Positions 28,108 to 39,987 of a stretch of 64,000 nt of DNA are shown one piece after another (the stretch's first letter is position 1; every line of letters begins with the position of its first letter). The notes under the pieces were generated by a model. It did not search any database. It saw only the letters and a list, made by a program, of their open reading frames with translations, and was not told the origin of the DNA. The position numbers and the translations under genes were made by a program. This stretch comes from Marinobacterium sp. xm-d-530 (GTDB lineage: Bacteria; Pseudomonadota; Gammaproteobacteria; Pseudomonadales; Balneatricaceae), in contig NZ_WBYM01000005.1 of assembly GCF_013283365.1 (NCBI RefSeq), forward strand, positions 248,001-312,000, in the 5' to 3' direction.

Positions 28108-28890
28108 TTAAGCGTCTCCTGCACGAAGGTTAGCCAAGAACGGAGCGTAGCCGTTTTTGCCCATCCAGAATTGAACAAGGTTAGTGACACCGTTACCCGT
28201 CAACGTTGCACCTGAAAGGCCGTCAACTTTGTACTCAGCGTTAACTGTCGATGAATCAACCTTACCTTTGATCAGCTGAAGCTCTGGCTTCTGCATGTCA
28301 TTGGCGTAGACTTTTTTGCCCGGCCAGATCGCTTTCCAAGCTGGGTTGTCCACCTCACCACCAAGACCCGGAGTCTCTGCGTGTGAGTAGAAGCCTAGAC
28401 CGACCACTGTATTTAGATCACCTTCCAATGCTAGGAAGCCGTACAGCGTTGACCAAAGACCGTATCCGTGAACAGGCAGGATGATCTTATCCAGTGCACC
28501 GTTATTGCCTTCTACAACGTAGACTGGCATGAAGTTAGGCTGACGCTTGATCGACGCTTTATCATCTTCACGCGACAGTGATTTTGATAGCGCAGGGTCT
28601 TTAGCCGCCTTCTGGATATCGAACTTAGCACCGTCTACTGCATCAGTGAACTTGCCTGTTTCCATATCAACAACTTTGGTTGTGATCTGTGCGAACAGCT
28701 CATCAACCGATTTGCCTGGTTGAAGAAGACCCGCTGCCGCAAGAATGTTTGTCTTACGGTCAAGATCTTTGTTAGCAACCTGTTTGGGTTTAAGGATGAC
28801 AGCTGCTGCTGACACCACTACCGAACAGATTACACATAGCAGAACGGTTACCGTAACCGTTTTGCTAATCGTATCGTTATTAGCCGACAT
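28108..28890 (-). CDS. nqrC: Na+-NQR subunit C
   Basis: 260 residues from ATG 28890 (about 257 in Vibrio); a start further upstream would lie inside nqrB. N-terminal TM at 11-33, then the periplasmic FMN-binding domain. The flavinylation motif SGATLT lies near residue 226; its threonine carries covalent FMN put on by ApbE. The start overlaps the nqrB stop by 11 bases. Confidence 0.97.
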   Translation of the reverse strand: MSANNDTISKTVTVTVLLCVICSVVVSAAAVILKPKQVANKDLDRKTNILAAAGLLQPGKSVDELFAQITTKVVDMETGKFTDAVDGAKFDIQKAAKDPALSKSLSREDDKASIKRQPNFMPVYVVEGNNGALDKIILPVHGYGLWSTLYGFLALEGDLNTVVGLGFYSHAETPGLGGEVDNPAWKAIWPGKKVYANDMQKPELQLIKGKVDSSTVNAEYKVDGLSGATLTGNGVTNLVQFWMGKNGYAPFLANLRAGDA

Positions 28891-30088
28891 TACGTGCGAT
28901 CCTCCGTTTGATGTTCGCTTGCACCACGAAATTATCGATGAGCGGCGCAAAGAGGTTCGCGAATAGGATCGCGAGCATCATACCTTCTGGAAATGCTGGG
29001 TTAACCACGCGGATAAGAACAACCATCACGCCGATTAGAGCACCAAAAACCCACTTACCTTTATCCGTCATTGAGCCAGAAACTGGGTCGGTCGCCATAA
29101 AGAACATACCGAACGCGAATCCACCCATAACAAGATGCCAGTAGAAAGGAACGCTGAACATTGGATTGGTTTCAGAACCGATCGCATTGAACAGTAACGT
29201 GGTCGCAACCATGCCGAGGAAAACACCGGCAACAATTCGCCACGCGGCAACACGAGCAAACAGCAACACTGCACCACCAATCATGATCGCCAATGTTGAG
29301 GTTTCACCCACTGAACCTTGAATCGAGCCTAGGAAAGCATCCATCCAAGTCACGTTTGCAGCAAGAACGCCCTCGATACCACCGGCAGCGGCTAGACCAA
29401 GCGGTGTTGCACCTGAGAAGCCATCAACTGCGGTCCAGATCGCATCACCTGACATCTGTGCTGGGTAAGCAAAGAATAGGAATGCACGGCCTGTCAGTGC
29501 TGGGTTAAGGAAGTTTTTACCAGTACCACCGAACACCTCTTTACCGATAACAACACCAAAGCTGATGCCCAGTGCGACCTGCCATAGCGGAACAGTCGGA
29601 GGAAGAATCAGTGAGAAAAGGATCGAAGTTACGAAGAAACCTTCGTTCACTTCATGGCCACGCTTCATTGCAAATAGGACTTCCCAGAAGCCACCTACAA
29701 TAAAGGTCGTTGCATAGATGGGTAGCCAGTACATGGCACCATGTAGGATGTTATCCCAGGCGCTTGTTGCGTCGTAACCTGCAAGAGCAGAAATTACAGC
29801 ACCCCGCCAGCCTTCCGCTTCGGTCAGGCCAAGCACTTCCATTGCGCTGTTTGCTTGGAAGCCAACATTGTACAGGCCAGCAAATACCGCAGGGAAGGTA
29901 CACATCCAAACCAGGATCATCATACGTTTTAGGTCAACCGCATCACGAACGTGTGAGGCTGTCTTAGTCACGGCACCTGGCGTGTAGAAAATGGTATCTA
30001 CCGCTTCGTAGAGTGCGTACCAGTTCTCGTACTTACCACCTTTGTGGAAGTGAGGTTCTAAAGAATCAAAAAAACCACGTAAGCTCAT
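28880..30088 (-). CDS. nqrB: Na+-NQR subunit B
   Basis: 402 residues with about ten TM helices. The FMN attachment motif is [12 protein letters not shown] in the middle of the protein. It also binds riboflavin in the complex and forms the main Na+ path. [25 protein letters not shown] is a strongly conserved NqrB stretch. It follows nqrA by 13 bases. Confidence 0.98.
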   Translation of the reverse strand: MSLRGFFDSLEPHFHKGGKYENWYALYEAVDTIFYTPGAVTKTASHVRDAVDLKRMMILVWMCTFPAVFAGLYNVGFQANSAMEVLGLTEAEGWRGAVISALAGYDATSAWDNILHGAMYWLPIYATTFIVGGFWEVLFAMKRGHEVNEGFFVTSILFSLILPPTVPLWQVALGISFGVVIGKEVFGGTGKNFLNPALTGRAFLFFAYPAQMSGDAIWTAVDGFSGATPLGLAAAGGIEGVLAANVTWMDAFLGSIQGSVGETSTLAIMIGGAVLLFARVAAWRIVAGVFLGMVATTLLFNAIGSETNPMFSVPFYWHLVMGGFAFGMFFMATDPVSGSMTDKGKWVFGALIGVMVVLIRVVNPAFPEGMMLAILFANLFAPLIDNFVVQANIKRRIARNVG

Positions 30089-30101
30089 AATCTTCTCCTC
30101 C

Positions 30102-31460
<1,359 letters not shown>

Positions 31461-31546
31461 CTAAAAATTTTTAAAGCCTCGTACTGAAACCATCTCGCTC
31501 TTTTGAAGCTCAATCGTACAGACGGACCTTTCCCAAAATCGCGCAA

Positions 31547-31552
31547 ATTATA
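31547..31552 (-). promoter_or_regulatory. Candidate -10 box for the nqr operon
   Basis: A perfect TATAAT on the minus strand, 105 bases before the nqrA ATG. No good -35 is present at 16-18 bases (AGCGGC at 17), so an activator may be needed. The flanking AGGTATAATT is shared with the candidate aspS promoter at 39829. Confidence 0.4.
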
Positions 31553-31704
31553 CCTGACAGAGGTTTATTGCCGCTACAGAGGGAGAGGGGCTTTCAGTGA
31601 TTATGTAGTTAATTTACAGGACAAACAGCTAACTAATTTTGAATAAACAGTTAACGGTTTGTTATATAGATGCTTTTTAAAACCGAAGGCGGGGGTGTTT
31701 ATGA

Positions 31705-31725
31705 CGGACAGGAATAACCTGTCCG
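31705..31725. repeat. Perfect 8-bp inverted repeat downstream of tolB
   Basis: CGGACAGG-AATAA-CCTGTCCG. There is no U-run on either side, so it is a poor intrinsic terminator. It may stabilise the 3' end of tol mRNA or bind a protein upstream of nqrA. Confidence 0.55.
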
Positions 31726-31750
31726 GTTATGTGGAATTATACTACCAACA

Positions 31751-33061
31751 TTAATAAAGGTAGGGACTCCATGCAGGAGCGCGAACATCACCACGAGTAT
31801 TCGGCATTCTAAATCGTACCTGACCATCCAAAGAGACTGCTGATAGCACACCTTGATTACCCTCTTGCGTTGCATAAAGGACTACGCTGGCATTAGGCGC
31901 AATGGTGGGAGACTCTTCCAAACCGGTCTCTGTCAGAATATCGAGTCGATCAGTCTTTAGATCCAATACCGCAACAGAGAAGCGATTACCTGACCCACCT
32001 GAGCGGTGAATCAACGCTAGGAAGCGACCGTCAGGGGTCATGCTGGCACGGGCGTTGTAGTTTCCTTCGTAGGTTACTCGAGTCATTTGACGTGTCGCCA
32101 AGAATAGACGATAGATCTGTGGCGACCCTCCTCGGTCAGAGGTGAAGAAGAGCGACTCACCATCGGGCGCCCAGCTTGGCTCGGTATCGATCCCATAGTG
32201 ATTAGTCACTCGTTGCAACTGACCCGAGGTCACATCCAACACATAGATCTCGGCATTACCGTCTTTAGAGAGCACCAGTGCTAGCTTATTGCCATCAGGT
32301 GACCAAGCCGGCGCACCATTCAAGCCGGAGAATGATTGGATTCGTTCGCGTTTCCCGGTTGCCAGGTACTGAACATAGATTGATGGACGACCCGTTTCAA
32401 ACGAAACGTAAGCGATCTTCTTGCCATCCGCGGACCAGCTCGGTGACATGATCGGTTCGCGTGACTCTAAAATTACACGCGGACGGTTGCCATCCCAGTC
32501 AGCCATCTCAAGACGGTAGCGAGAGGTTTGACTGGTCAACTGTTCAGCGGTGACGTAGACGATGCGAGTTGAAAAAGCACCACGATTGCCTGTCAGTGCC
32601 TGATAGATCTGATCCGCAATAAAGTGAGCCGCATCTCTAAGTTGGTTAATGTCACTCTCTAAAGGCTGGATCATGATGTTCTCCTCTTTAAGAACATCAT
32701 AAAGTTCATAGCGAAGGCTGACGCGTGTCGCGGAGATCGGCTCGATTTTACCGACCACAAGGAAGTCACTCTTCGTCATTCGCCAATCACGGAAGAAGAC
32801 CTGGCTGCGCTCAGAAGGCAGGCTTAACATCGCTGATCTTGGTAAAGTAGTGAATAGACCTGAACGTGATAGATCTTGATCGACAATCTGCGCCACATCT
32901 TCTGGGAGCGCACCCTGCCCTGTCCACTTAAAAGGGACAACCGCTACCGGTGTTGGCTCAGAAAGACCCTGTGTCACTTCGACAACCAATTCAGCTTTAA
33001 CGATTAGTGGCGCCCACAACAGAACAAATATCAGGCTTTTAAATTGGTTAAGATTTACCAT
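31751..33061 (-). CDS. tolB: Tol-Pal system beta-propeller protein TolB
   Basis: 436 residues. Signal peptide at 1-23 (cleaved near IVKA), N-terminal alpha/beta domain with PVAVVPFKW, then a six-bladed propeller with repeats such as [31 protein letters not shown] and [15 protein letters not shown]. Periplasmic partner of Pal and TolA in outer-membrane constriction. It overlaps tolA by 7 bases. Last gene of the tol operon here, without pal behind it. Confidence 0.97.
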   Translation of the reverse strand: MVNLNQFKSLIFVLLWAPLIVKAELVVEVTQGLSEPTPVAVVPFKWTGQGALPEDVAQIVDQDLSRSGLFTTLPRSAMLSLPSERSQVFFRDWRMTKSDFLVVGKIEPISATRVSLRYELYDVLKEENIMIQPLESDINQLRDAAHFIADQIYQALTGNRGAFSTRIVYVTAEQLTSQTSRYRLEMADWDGNRPRVILESREPIMSPSWSADGKKIAYVSFETGRPSIYVQYLATGKRERIQSFSGLNGAPAWSPDGNKLALVLSKDGNAEIYVLDVTSGQLQRVTNHYGIDTEPSWAPDGESLFFTSDRGGSPQIYRLFLATRQMTRVTYEGNYNARASMTPDGRFLALIHRSGGSGNRFSVAVLDLKTDRLDILTETGLEESPTIAPNASVVLYATQEGNQGVLSAVSLDGQVRFRMPNTRGDVRAPAWSPYLY

Positions 33062-34002
33062 CTCAATCCCTCAGGTCTAAATTCAATTAACACTCTACGC
33101 AAATTACGCTCAAACGTAATCGGGTCGACGCTTGCAATCAACTCATACTGCCCTACACGCTCAATCGCCTGAAGTACTGATCGATCGTAAGCCATGTCAC
33201 CACTGCTTTTAATAATCTCTGCCAGATCCACTTCACCCGATGGGAAGAAGTGAATCCGCACGGTCGCTGTCATCCCGTTACGTGCTGTAGAGGGCAGACG
33301 CCAGTTATCTTCTGTTAGCGTTCGAATGTAGGCACCTACATCAGCGACCGTTTGTGCTGCTCTTTCAGCTGCTGCGGCACGCTGCCTTGCCAGCTCTTCG
33401 CGACGTTTTGCTTCAGCCTGCTCCTGGGCTTTACGCTCTGCATCCGCTTTTCGTTTGGCCTCTTCTGCAGCTTTGCGTTTAGCCTCTTCCGCTTGACGCT
33501 TCTTAGCTTCCGCCTTTTTCTTAGCCTCTTCAGCGGCTTTTAATTTGGCTTTTTTAGCCTCTGCATCAGCTTTTTTCTTAGCCGCTTCAGCTTTTTTACG
33601 CTCTGCAGCTTTACGTTCAGCCTCTGCTCTCTTTTTCTCTTCAGCCGCTTTTTTGCGCTTAGCGTCATCGGCTTTTTTCTTATCAGCGGCTTTTTTAGCA
33701 TCCTCTTTACGTTTAGCGTCCGCTGCTTTCTTGCGCTTTGCCTCATCGGATTTGGCTTTCTTGGCTCGTTCCGCGGCTTTTTTCTTCGCAGCCTCTGCAG
33801 CTGCTTTATCTTTCATCAATTTCTCTTCAGCGGCTTTCTTTTCAGCCAGAGGCGAAAGATCGACCATTCGAGCCTCGATATGTCGCGGCTGCGCTTTACG
33901 ATCCACCTCTTGACCGATCCAAACCCCTGAAATAACCACCAACACCAGTGCATGAACCAGTGCAGCAAAAAGGGTTGGCAGAAGATAACTACGATCGAAC
34001 AA
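33055..34002 (-). CDS. tolA: Tol-Pal system protein TolA
   Basis: 315 residues from a TTG start (Shine-Dalgarno GGAG seven bases upstream, within the tolR end). One TM helix at about 9-30, then a long Ala/Lys/Glu-rich helical rod at 50-215 (repeated [20 protein letters not shown]), and a C-terminal TonB-like domain ([35 protein letters not shown]). It spans the periplasm and couples the TolQR motor to TolB/Pal. The rod makes the region low-complexity, so antisense frames here are spurious. Confidence 0.96.
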   Translation of the reverse strand: MFDRSYLLPTLFAALVHALVLVVISGVWIGQEVDRKAQPRHIEARMVDLSPLAEKKAAEEKLMKDKAAAEAAKKKAAERAKKAKSDEAKRKKAADAKRKEDAKKAADKKKADDAKRKKAAEEKKRAEAERKAAERKKAEAAKKKADAEAKKAKLKAAEEAKKKAEAKKRQAEEAKRKAAEEAKRKADAERKAQEQAEAKRREELARQRAAAAERAAQTVADVGAYIRTLTEDNWRLPSTARNGMTATVRIHFFPSGEVDLAEIIKSSGDMAYDRSVLQAIERVGQYELIASVDPITFERNLRRVLIEFRPEGLRW

Positions 34003-34006
34003 GGAT

Positions 34007-34423
34007 CTACTCCGTCACCAAACCGACTCGTTCAGCTCCAGCACCCTGTAACAGCACCATTAACTGAACCACCTGATCATAGCTCGCTTGACGATCACCT
34101 CGAACCAACATCATTTTTCCAGGGTTAACCGAGAGTATCTGCCTGATCTGACCCGCTATCTGTTCGGCACTTTTAGGAACCGTCTCATCTTCACCCAAAT
34201 TGATGTAGTAAAGTCCTTCTGCATCAACCGTCACGATCAATGGCTCTTCATCTTGAGTCTCTACAGGCTCAGAGGAGGCTTTCGGGAGTTCCACATCAAC
34301 GCCTTGAGTCAACATAGGAGCTGTCACCATAAAGATAATCAGCAGAACCAAGGTCACATCGATATAGGGTACGACGTTAATCTCTGCATTCAATTTGCGC
34401 TTTGTGCGCTGACGCCTAATCAT
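34007..34423 (-). CDS. tolR: Tol-Pal system protein TolR
   Basis: 138 residues. TM helix at about 16-38 with the essential aspartate in NVVPYIDVTLVLLIIFMV, followed by a periplasmic domain ending in VQLMVLLQGAGAERVGLVTE. ExbD family; forms the proton-driven motor with TolQ. The preceding gene ends 9 bases upstream. Confidence 0.97.
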   Translation of the reverse strand: MIRRQRTKRKLNAEINVVPYIDVTLVLLIIFMVTAPMLTQGVDVELPKASSEPVETQDEEPLIVTVDAEGLYYINLGEDETVPKSAEQIAGQIRQILSVNPGKMMLVRGDRQASYDQVVQLMVLLQGAGAERVGLVTE

Positions 34424-34432
34424 CTTTTACCC

Positions 34433-35110
34433 TTAACGAGCATGAACGCGACGGTAAAGAATGCTAGAGAACTCATCGGCAAAGGTTTCGTAACTGTTCA
34501 ACAGAGAATCCACCGATGCTGAGTAACGGTTGTAGGCCACCACGGCCGGAATCGCCGCAAACAGACCTATAGCCGTCGCGACCAAGGCTTCTGAAATACC
34601 CGGCGCTACCGAGGCAAGGGTCGCCTGCTGAACGTTAGCCAGACCACGAAACGCATTCATGATACCCCACACGGTTCCAAACAGACCGACATAGGGGCTG
34701 GTAGAACCCACCGTTGCAAGGAAAGGAAGGTGCGCTTCGAGCTTCTCCTCTTCACGTGCCATTGCGACACGCATGGCTCGCTGCACACCGTTCATCACCA
34801 TATCCGGATCAGCATTTGACTGCTGTGTCAGACGTGTAAATTCTTTGAGTCCAGCACGGAAAATATTTTCAGCTCCGCTCTCTGAATTAGGTTCAGCATT
34901 GGCTTCGCGGTAGAGCTGACCTAAATCAGCACCCGACCAAAAACGCTCTTCAAATGCTTTAAACGCTTTTTGTGCACCGCTAATGACGCGGCGACGTTGA
35001 AAGATAACAACCCAAGATAAAAACGAAGCCGCCAAAAGCGACAACATAACTAACTGGACGACGAAACTCGCACCAAATACGAGACTCCAAATCGACAGCT
35101 GATCTTCCAC
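34433..35110 (-). CDS. tolQ: Tol-Pal system proton channel TolQ
   Basis: 225 residues from GTG 35110. Start chosen because AGGAG lies six bases before this GTG, while a TTG two codons earlier would abut the ribosome site. Three TM helices (about 12-34, 130-150 and 165-187). MotA/ExbB motifs: FLATVGSTSPYVGLFGTVWGIM and SEALVATAIGLFAAIPAVVAYN. It drives TolA with the proton gradient. Confidence 0.96.
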   Translation of the reverse strand: MEDQLSIWSLVFGASFVVQLVMLSLLAASFLSWVVIFQRRRVISGAQKAFKAFEERFWSGADLGQLYREANAEPNSESGAENIFRAGLKEFTRLTQQSNADPDMVMNGVQRAMRVAMAREEEKLEAHLPFLATVGSTSPYVGLFGTVWGIMNAFRGLANVQQATLASVAPGISEALVATAIGLFAAIPAVVAYNRYSASVDSLLNSYETFADEFSSILYRRVHAR

Positions 35111-35122
35111 ACTCAACTCCTG

Positions 35123-35539
35123 TTAATCCCAAGCTTCCGGATGCGCTTGGGTGATTGATGTAATTAACTCTTTTGGCCAGCGTTTCGGACGCATGGCTCC
35201 AGTGACGGATATCACTTCAACTTCTGCTTGGCAGAGGACTCTATCAGATCCCTCCTTAACAACAGCTTGCAGAAATTTAACACGTGCACCTTGCGGTTTT
35301 TTGACGGTTGTTCTGACAATTAACGAATCATCAAGCCTAGCCGGCGCTAAATATTGCGCCTCCACCGAACCAACCACAAAAATCAAATTTTGCTGTGACA
35401 GTTCGTGCTGCGACCAACCCGCCGAACGCAACAACTCCGTCCGAGCACGCTCCATAAATTTTAGATAATTAACGTAGTAAACAATACCGCCAAAATCGGT
35501 ATCTTCTATGTAGACTCTGACAGGCCACTGAAACGCCAT
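35123..35539 (-). CDS. ybgC: Acyl-CoA thioesterase YbgC
   Basis: 138 residues, hot-dog fold of the 4HBT family. Catalytic motif YIEDTDFGGIVYYVNYLKFMERAR with the active-site aspartate in TDFGG. It hydrolyses acyl-CoA or acyl-ACP and is the standard first gene of tol operons, possibly linked to phospholipid synthesis. It lies between ruvB and tolQ with 6-base gaps. Confidence 0.95.
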   Translation of the reverse strand: MAFQWPVRVYIEDTDFGGIVYYVNYLKFMERARTELLRSAGWSQHELSQQNLIFVVGSVEAQYLAPARLDDSLIVRTTVKKPQGARVKFLQAVVKEGSDRVLCQAEVEVISVTGAMRPKRWPKELITSITQAHPEAWD

Positions 35540-35545
35540 AATAAA

Positions 35546-36559
35546 CTAGTTTCCTTCAGGCTTATCGACACCAAAGTATCGGTAAGCATGGTCGGTTAGC
35601 ACCCGCCCTCTTGGCGTGCGCATGACAAAACCTTGCTGAATCAAATAGGGCTCGAGAACGTCTTCGATGGTGTCACGCTCTTCGCTAATGGCTGCCGCAA
35701 GACTGTCCACACCAACAGGACCACCACCAAACTTTTCTAGCATGGCGAGCAGCATTCGACGGTCCATGTGATCAAAACCATGTTGATCGACATTGAGCAT
35801 ATTCAATGCCAGATCAGCCATCTCTTCGGTGATACGCCCATCCCCTTTCACTTCAGAGAAGTCACGTGCACGGCGCAGGAGCCGGTTGGCAATACGAGGA
35901 GTACCGCGAGAACGACGTGCAATCTCGTGCGCACCACCCTCATCGATTTCAGAACCACTTAAACGTGCCGTTCGCATGACAATATTGGTCAGATCGGAAA
36001 TCGAATAGAACTCTAACCGCTGCACAATACCGAAACGATCACGCAGTGGTGACGTCAATAAGCCGGCACGTGTCGTAGCACCGACTAACGTAAAGGGGGG
36101 CAGTTCCAGTTTGATCGATCGTGCAGCTGGGCCTTCACCGATCATGATATCGAGCTGGTAGTCCTCCATCGCGGGATAGAGTACCTCTTCGACACTGGCA
36201 CTGAGTCGATGAATCTCGTCTATGAAGAGCACATCTCCCGGCTCAAGATTGGTCAGAAGAGCTGCAATATCACCCGCTTTCTCTAAAACAGGGCCAGAGG
36301 TGGTTTTAATTTCACTGCCCATCTCATTGGCAATAATATTGGCCAGTGTGGTTTTACCCAATCCTGGCGGGCCAAAGATCAGAGTATGATCCAGTGCTTC
36401 ATTACGCTTGCGAGCGGCATGGATGAAGATCTCCATCTGCTCTCGAACTTGCGGCTGACCTTCATAGTCTTGAAGTGTCTTAGGGCGAACCGCGCGATCA
36501 TGCACCTCTTCATTGGGTGTCTTAACCGGCGATATAAAACGATCAGGTTCAATCTGCAT
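35546..36559 (-). CDS. ruvB: Holliday junction helicase motor RuvB
   Basis: 337 residues. Walker A GPPGLGKT at 63-70, Walker [11 protein letters not shown], sensor 1 LVGATTRAG, arginine finger in TSPLRDRFG, and a C-terminal winged helix ([21 protein letters not shown]). A hexameric AAA+ ring that pumps DNA through the RuvA-bound junction. It starts one base after the ruvA stop. Confidence 0.98.
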   Translation of the reverse strand: MQIEPDRFISPVKTPNEEVHDRAVRPKTLQDYEGQPQVREQMEIFIHAARKRNEALDHTLIFGPPGLGKTTLANIIANEMGSEIKTTSGPVLEKAGDIAALLTNLEPGDVLFIDEIHRLSASVEEVLYPAMEDYQLDIMIGEGPAARSIKLELPPFTLVGATTRAGLLTSPLRDRFGIVQRLEFYSISDLTNIVMRTARLSGSEIDEGGAHEIARRSRGTPRIANRLLRRARDFSEVKGDGRITEEMADLALNMLNVDQHGFDHMDRRMLLAMLEKFGGGPVGVDSLAAAISEERDTIEDVLEPYLIQQGFVMRTPRGRVLTDHAYRYFGVDKPEGN

Positions 36560-36560
36560 C

Positions 36561-37193
36561 TTAGCTTGCCACCATCATCTTAAGTGCCTGACGAATCAAC
36601 GATTCTGTATCGGCCGTCTCACCCAATTCGGTGACCGCTTTTTCAATCGCCTTAGTTGCTTGCAGCGGTTTATAACCCAATGCGACCAGTGCCGTCTCTG
36701 CATCTGCTCTGTAATCGACGGTAGGCTTCGCATCCACGATGGGCATTGCAAAATCACTCAGTTCCGCTTCAACACGGGTCGGTAGCTCAAGTCGATCCAG
36801 CTTATCCTTCATCTCGATGATTAAACGCTCAGCGGTTTTTTTACCGACACCGGGCAGACGTACCAGGGCTGTACTGTCCTCATGCTGAACCGTTCGAATG
36901 AACTCTTGGACGGAGATACCCGAAAGAATGGTCAACGCCAACTTAGGCCCCACCCCATTCACCTTGATCAGGGTTCGAAACAGAGTGCGTTCGTTTTTGT
37001 CGGCAAATCCATAAAGAAGCTGTGCATCTTCACGCACAACGAAGTGTGTATACAGCGTTACAAAGGTGCCGACGTCCGGCAATTTGTAGAAGGTATTCAT
37101 GGACGCTTCCAGTTCATAACCGACACCGGAAACATCTATCAGCAACTCTGGAGGTGACTTCTCTACCAATTCACCTGTTAAACGACCTATCAC
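36561..37193 (-). CDS. ruvA: Holliday junction binding protein RuvA
   Basis: 210 residues from GTG 37193 (Shine-Dalgarno GAGGT). N-terminal OB domain ([27 protein letters not shown]), helix-hairpin-helix domain ([19 protein letters not shown]), flexible linker, and C-terminal RuvB-binding domain ([16 protein letters not shown]). 45 bases after ruvC. Confidence 0.97.
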   Translation of the reverse strand: MIGRLTGELVEKSPPELLIDVSGVGYELEASMNTFYKLPDVGTFVTLYTHFVVREDAQLLYGFADKNERTLFRTLIKVNGVGPKLALTILSGISVQEFIRTVQHEDSTALVRLPGVGKKTAERLIIEMKDKLDRLELPTRVEAELSDFAMPIVDAKPTVDYRADAETALVALGYKPLQATKAIEKAVTELGETADTESLIRQALKMMVAS

Positions 37194-37238
37194 AATCTGA
37201 CCTCAATAAAGTAACGCATTGATATTATTCGAAAGCAC

Positions 37239-37757
37239 TTACAATCTCCATCGCCCTTTTACTGAACGACGAGTTCCCGCTGTCGCTATTAAGCCTTGAC
37301 GGGTATAGGCATGACAGAGTGCGATGGCCAGCCCATCAGCCGCATCGACCTGTGGCAACCCCGGAAGTGACAAAATACGCTGCACCATCATCTGGACCTG
37401 CCCCTTATCCGCAGCGCCAGTTCCAGCTACTGCCTGCTTCACCAGGCGTGCCGCATATTCATGAACCTCTACACCCCGATTGACGGCCGCTACGATAGCG
37501 GCCCCTCGTGCCTGCCCTAACTTAAGCGCAGAGTCAGCGTTACGAGACATAAAGACCTGCTCTATCGCACACTCTTGAGGCTGGTAGCGCTCAATCAGTT
37601 CAGAGACACCGCTAAAGACTTGATTTAACTTATCAGGAAGGGTCGCATCCGCGATTTTGATACAACCACTGGCAACGTACTCAGCCTTATTACCCTGAGC
37701 ATTGATGATGCCGTATCCGGTAATTCTTGAACCTGGGTCGATTCCCAATATCAGCAT
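37239..37757 (-). CDS. ruvC: Holliday junction resolvase RuvC
   Basis: 172 residues. RNase H-like fold with catalytic acidic residues in [13 protein letters not shown] (D7), ECAIEQVFM, and [14 protein letters not shown]. It cuts the junction held by RuvAB. The common yebC gene is absent between aspS and ruvC; a REP-like repeat and a terminator occupy that space. Confidence 0.97.
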   Translation of the reverse strand: MLILGIDPGSRITGYGIINAQGNKAEYVASGCIKIADATLPDKLNQVFSGVSELIERYQPQECAIEQVFMSRNADSALKLGQARGAAIVAAVNRGVEVHEYAARLVKQAVAGTGAADKGQVQMMVQRILSLPGLPQVDAADGLAIALCHAYTRQGLIATAGTRRSVKGRWRL

Positions 37758-37836
37758 CGGTCGCCTGTCGTAGTGATTGTTTTAATGCTGTATATACTAA
37801 CAGTAGTTGTGATTGAGACCAATACCTTAAACAGAC

Positions 37837-37920
37837 AGCGGTTGACAGGCTAAAGCCAGTCACCGGAGCATTTTTCTGGCTTCGGAGTGGCGGTGACTGG
37901 CTTTCAGCCTGTCAGCCGCT
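37837..37920. repeat. REP-like palindromic repeat, copy C (arms in reverse order)
   Basis: First arm AGCGGTTGACAGGC + TAAAGCCAGTCACC (37837-37864), a 27-base spacer, then GGTGACTGGCTTTC + AGCCTGTCAGCCGCT (37892-37920). The arms are those of copies A and B but in head-to-head instead of tail-to-tail order, as in bacterial REP doublets. Situated between the aspS terminator and ruvC. Confidence 0.8.
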
Positions 37921-37941
37921 TTATCAGCAATCGCAAGACAC

Positions 37942-37971
37942 AAAAAAACCGGCTTACCGCCGGTTTTTTTT
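37942..37971 (-). terminator. Terminator of aspS
   Basis: AAAAAAACCGGC-TTACC-GCCGGTTTTTTTT; the minus strand gives CCGGC-stem and a seven-U run, 15 bases after the aspS stop. It is symmetric enough to work in both directions. Confidence 0.9.
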
Positions 37972-37985
37972 AATCAAACACTCGA

Positions 37986-39749
37986 TTAAGGTGTTTTACG
38001 CAACTTGATGTTTAGATCACGCAGTTGAGCCGCGCTCACTTCTCCCGGTGCTTCAGTCATTGGACAAGCCGCTGACTGAGTTTTAGGGAAGGCGATCACT
38101 TCACGAATCGAAGTAGAACCTGTCATCAGCATAATCAAGCGATCAAGACCGAACGCCAGACCCGCATGTGGTGGCGCACCGAACTTAAGCGCGTTCAATA
38201 GGAAGCCAAACTTCTCGTCCGCCTCTTCATCACTGATACCCAGTACTTTGAAGACCGCTTTCTGCATCTCTTGGTCGTGGATACGAACCGAACCACCACC
38301 AAGCTCACAACCGTTCAGAACCATATCGTAAGCACGTGACAATTGACCTTCAGGCTGAGCAATCAACTCTTCTGGTGAACAGCTCGGTGCTGTGAATGGG
38401 TGGTGAAGCGCTGTCATGCTGCCATCAGAGTTCTCTTCGAACATTGGGAAGTCGACAACCCATAGTGGCGCCCACTCACGCTCAAGCATGTTAAGGTCTT
38501 CACCCACTTTGATACGCAGTGCACCCAAGGCTTCGTTAACGATGTTGGCTTTATCCGCACCGAAGAAGACAAGATCACCATCTTTCGCTTCAAGGCGCTC
38601 CATAATCTGCAGCGCAATCTCTGCACCCAAGAACTTAACAATTGGAGACTGAAGGCCTTCAGCGCCAGCCGCTAGATCATTCACTTTAATCCACGCCAAA
38701 CCTTTCGCACCGTAGATTGATACGAACTTAGTGTACTCATCAATCTGCTTACGAGTCAGCTCTGAACCGCCCGGTACTTTAAGAGCCGCGACGCGACCTT
38801 TTGGATCCGTTGCTGGGCCAGCAAACACTTTAAAGTCGACAGTTGCGACAAGGTCTGCAACATCAACCAATTCCATAGGAATACGCAGGTCTGGCTTATC
38901 AGAACCAAAACGCTGCATCGCCTCAGAGTATGGCATGTGCGGGAACTCGCCTAGATCGATGTTCAATTGATCTTTGAACAGGCCACGGATCATATTTTCA
39001 GTGATTGCCATCACCTCGTGCTCATCAAGGAATGAGGTCTCGATATCGATCTGAGTGAACTCTGGCTGACGATCAGCACGCAGGTCTTCATCACGGAAAC
39101 ACTTAGCAATTTGGTAGTAGCGATCAAAGCCAGAGACCATCAGCAGTTGTTTAAACAGCTGTGGTGACTGAGGCAGTGCGAAGAAGCTACCTTCATGAGT
39201 ACGGCTTGGGACTAGGTAGTCACGTGCACCCTCTGGTGTAGCACGAGTCAGAATCGGCGTTTCGATATCTAGGAAACCTTGATCTTCAAGGTAAGCACGA
39301 ACCTGGTGAGTCACTTTAGAGCGGAAACGAAGCTTCTCTTGAATCTCTGGACGGCGGAGATCGACGTAGCGGTGACGAAGACGAACATCTTCACCAACTT
39401 GCTGGTGCTCATCCAACTGAAAAGGAGGAGTTTCAGCCTTGTTCAGGATGATCAGCTCTTTACCCAGCACCTCGATAGCACCCGTTGGCATATCCGGGTT
39501 GGTAGTACCCTCTGGCCGAGCACGAACAAGGCCTTTAACCTCAACTACGAACTCGTTACGGCAGATATCCGCCAACGCGAAACTCTCTTCGCGATCTGGA
39601 TCAAACACAACCTGTGTCAAACCCTCACGATCACGAAGATCTAGGAAGATTACGCCACCGTGGTCACGACGACGGTGCACCCAACCTGCCAGGGTAATTT
39701 CTTGTCCAATATGTTCTTCACGAAGATCGCCGCAATAGTGGCTGCGCAT
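37986..39749 (-). CDS. aspS: Aspartyl-tRNA synthetase
   Basis: 587 residues (E. coli 590). N-terminal OB anticodon-binding domain ([22 protein letters not shown]), class II core with motif 2 [20 protein letters not shown], the bacterial insertion domain in the middle and motif 3 [15 protein letters not shown]. The length and the GAD insertion fit a bacterial-type enzyme; whether it is discriminating is not decided from these motifs. Confidence 0.97.
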   Translation of the reverse strand: MRSHYCGDLREEHIGQEITLAGWVHRRRDHGGVIFLDLRDREGLTQVVFDPDREESFALADICRNEFVVEVKGLVRARPEGTTNPDMPTGAIEVLGKELIILNKAETPPFQLDEHQQVGEDVRLRHRYVDLRRPEIQEKLRFRSKVTHQVRAYLEDQGFLDIETPILTRATPEGARDYLVPSRTHEGSFFALPQSPQLFKQLLMVSGFDRYYQIAKCFRDEDLRADRQPEFTQIDIETSFLDEHEVMAITENMIRGLFKDQLNIDLGEFPHMPYSEAMQRFGSDKPDLRIPMELVDVADLVATVDFKVFAGPATDPKGRVAALKVPGGSELTRKQIDEYTKFVSIYGAKGLAWIKVNDLAAGAEGLQSPIVKFLGAEIALQIMERLEAKDGDLVFFGADKANIVNEALGALRIKVGEDLNMLEREWAPLWVVDFPMFEENSDGSMTALHHPFTAPSCSPEELIAQPEGQLSRAYDMVLNGCELGGGSVRIHDQEMQKAVFKVLGISDEEADEKFGFLLNALKFGAPPHAGLAFGLDRLIMLMTGSTSIREVIAFPKTQSAACPMTEAPGEVSAAQLRDLNIKLRKTP

Positions 39750-39828
39750 AACTCTGCTGTCCTATCTACTAAAACCCGCTGAAACGAGTATTAACTAAAA
39801 TGGTTAGGCCTATGGCCGAAAGGCGGGA

Positions 39829-39834
39829 ATTATA
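39829..39834 (-). promoter_or_regulatory. Candidate -10 box for aspS
   Basis: A perfect TATAAT on the minus strand, 80 bases before the aspS ATG, in the context CAGGTATAATTC. The -35 position is not conserved. The shared AGGTATAATT with the nqrA upstream region may be chance. Confidence 0.4.
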
Positions 39835-39897
39835 CCTGAATTAACAGGCTATTACAGGGCAATTTTTGGTATTTCAAAGAGTATCTTGTGGATTCTA

Positions 39898-39985
39898 GAG
39901 CGGGTGACAGGCTTAAGGCCTGTCACCTTTGGGACGTCAAACTATCTACGAAGAGCGGTAACTGGTTTTCAACCTGTCAAACGCT
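39898..39985. repeat. REP-like palindromic repeat, copy D (diverged)
   Basis: First half AGCGGGTGACAGGC then TTAAGGCCTGTCACC, which is itself a 10-bp hairpin; second half GGTAACTGGTTTTCAACC then TGTCAAACGCT at 39957-39985, similar to the second arm of copy C. Same head-to-head order as copy C. It lies between the HIT gene 3' end and the aspS promoter. Confidence 0.7.
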
Positions 39986-39987
39986 GA

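Noticed and set aside
33352-33935. Several plus-strand frames of 60-120 codons opposite tolA
   Set aside because: They are antisense readings of the Ala/Lys-rich TolA rod, giving Phe/Leu/Ser-rich low-complexity peptides without ribosome sites.
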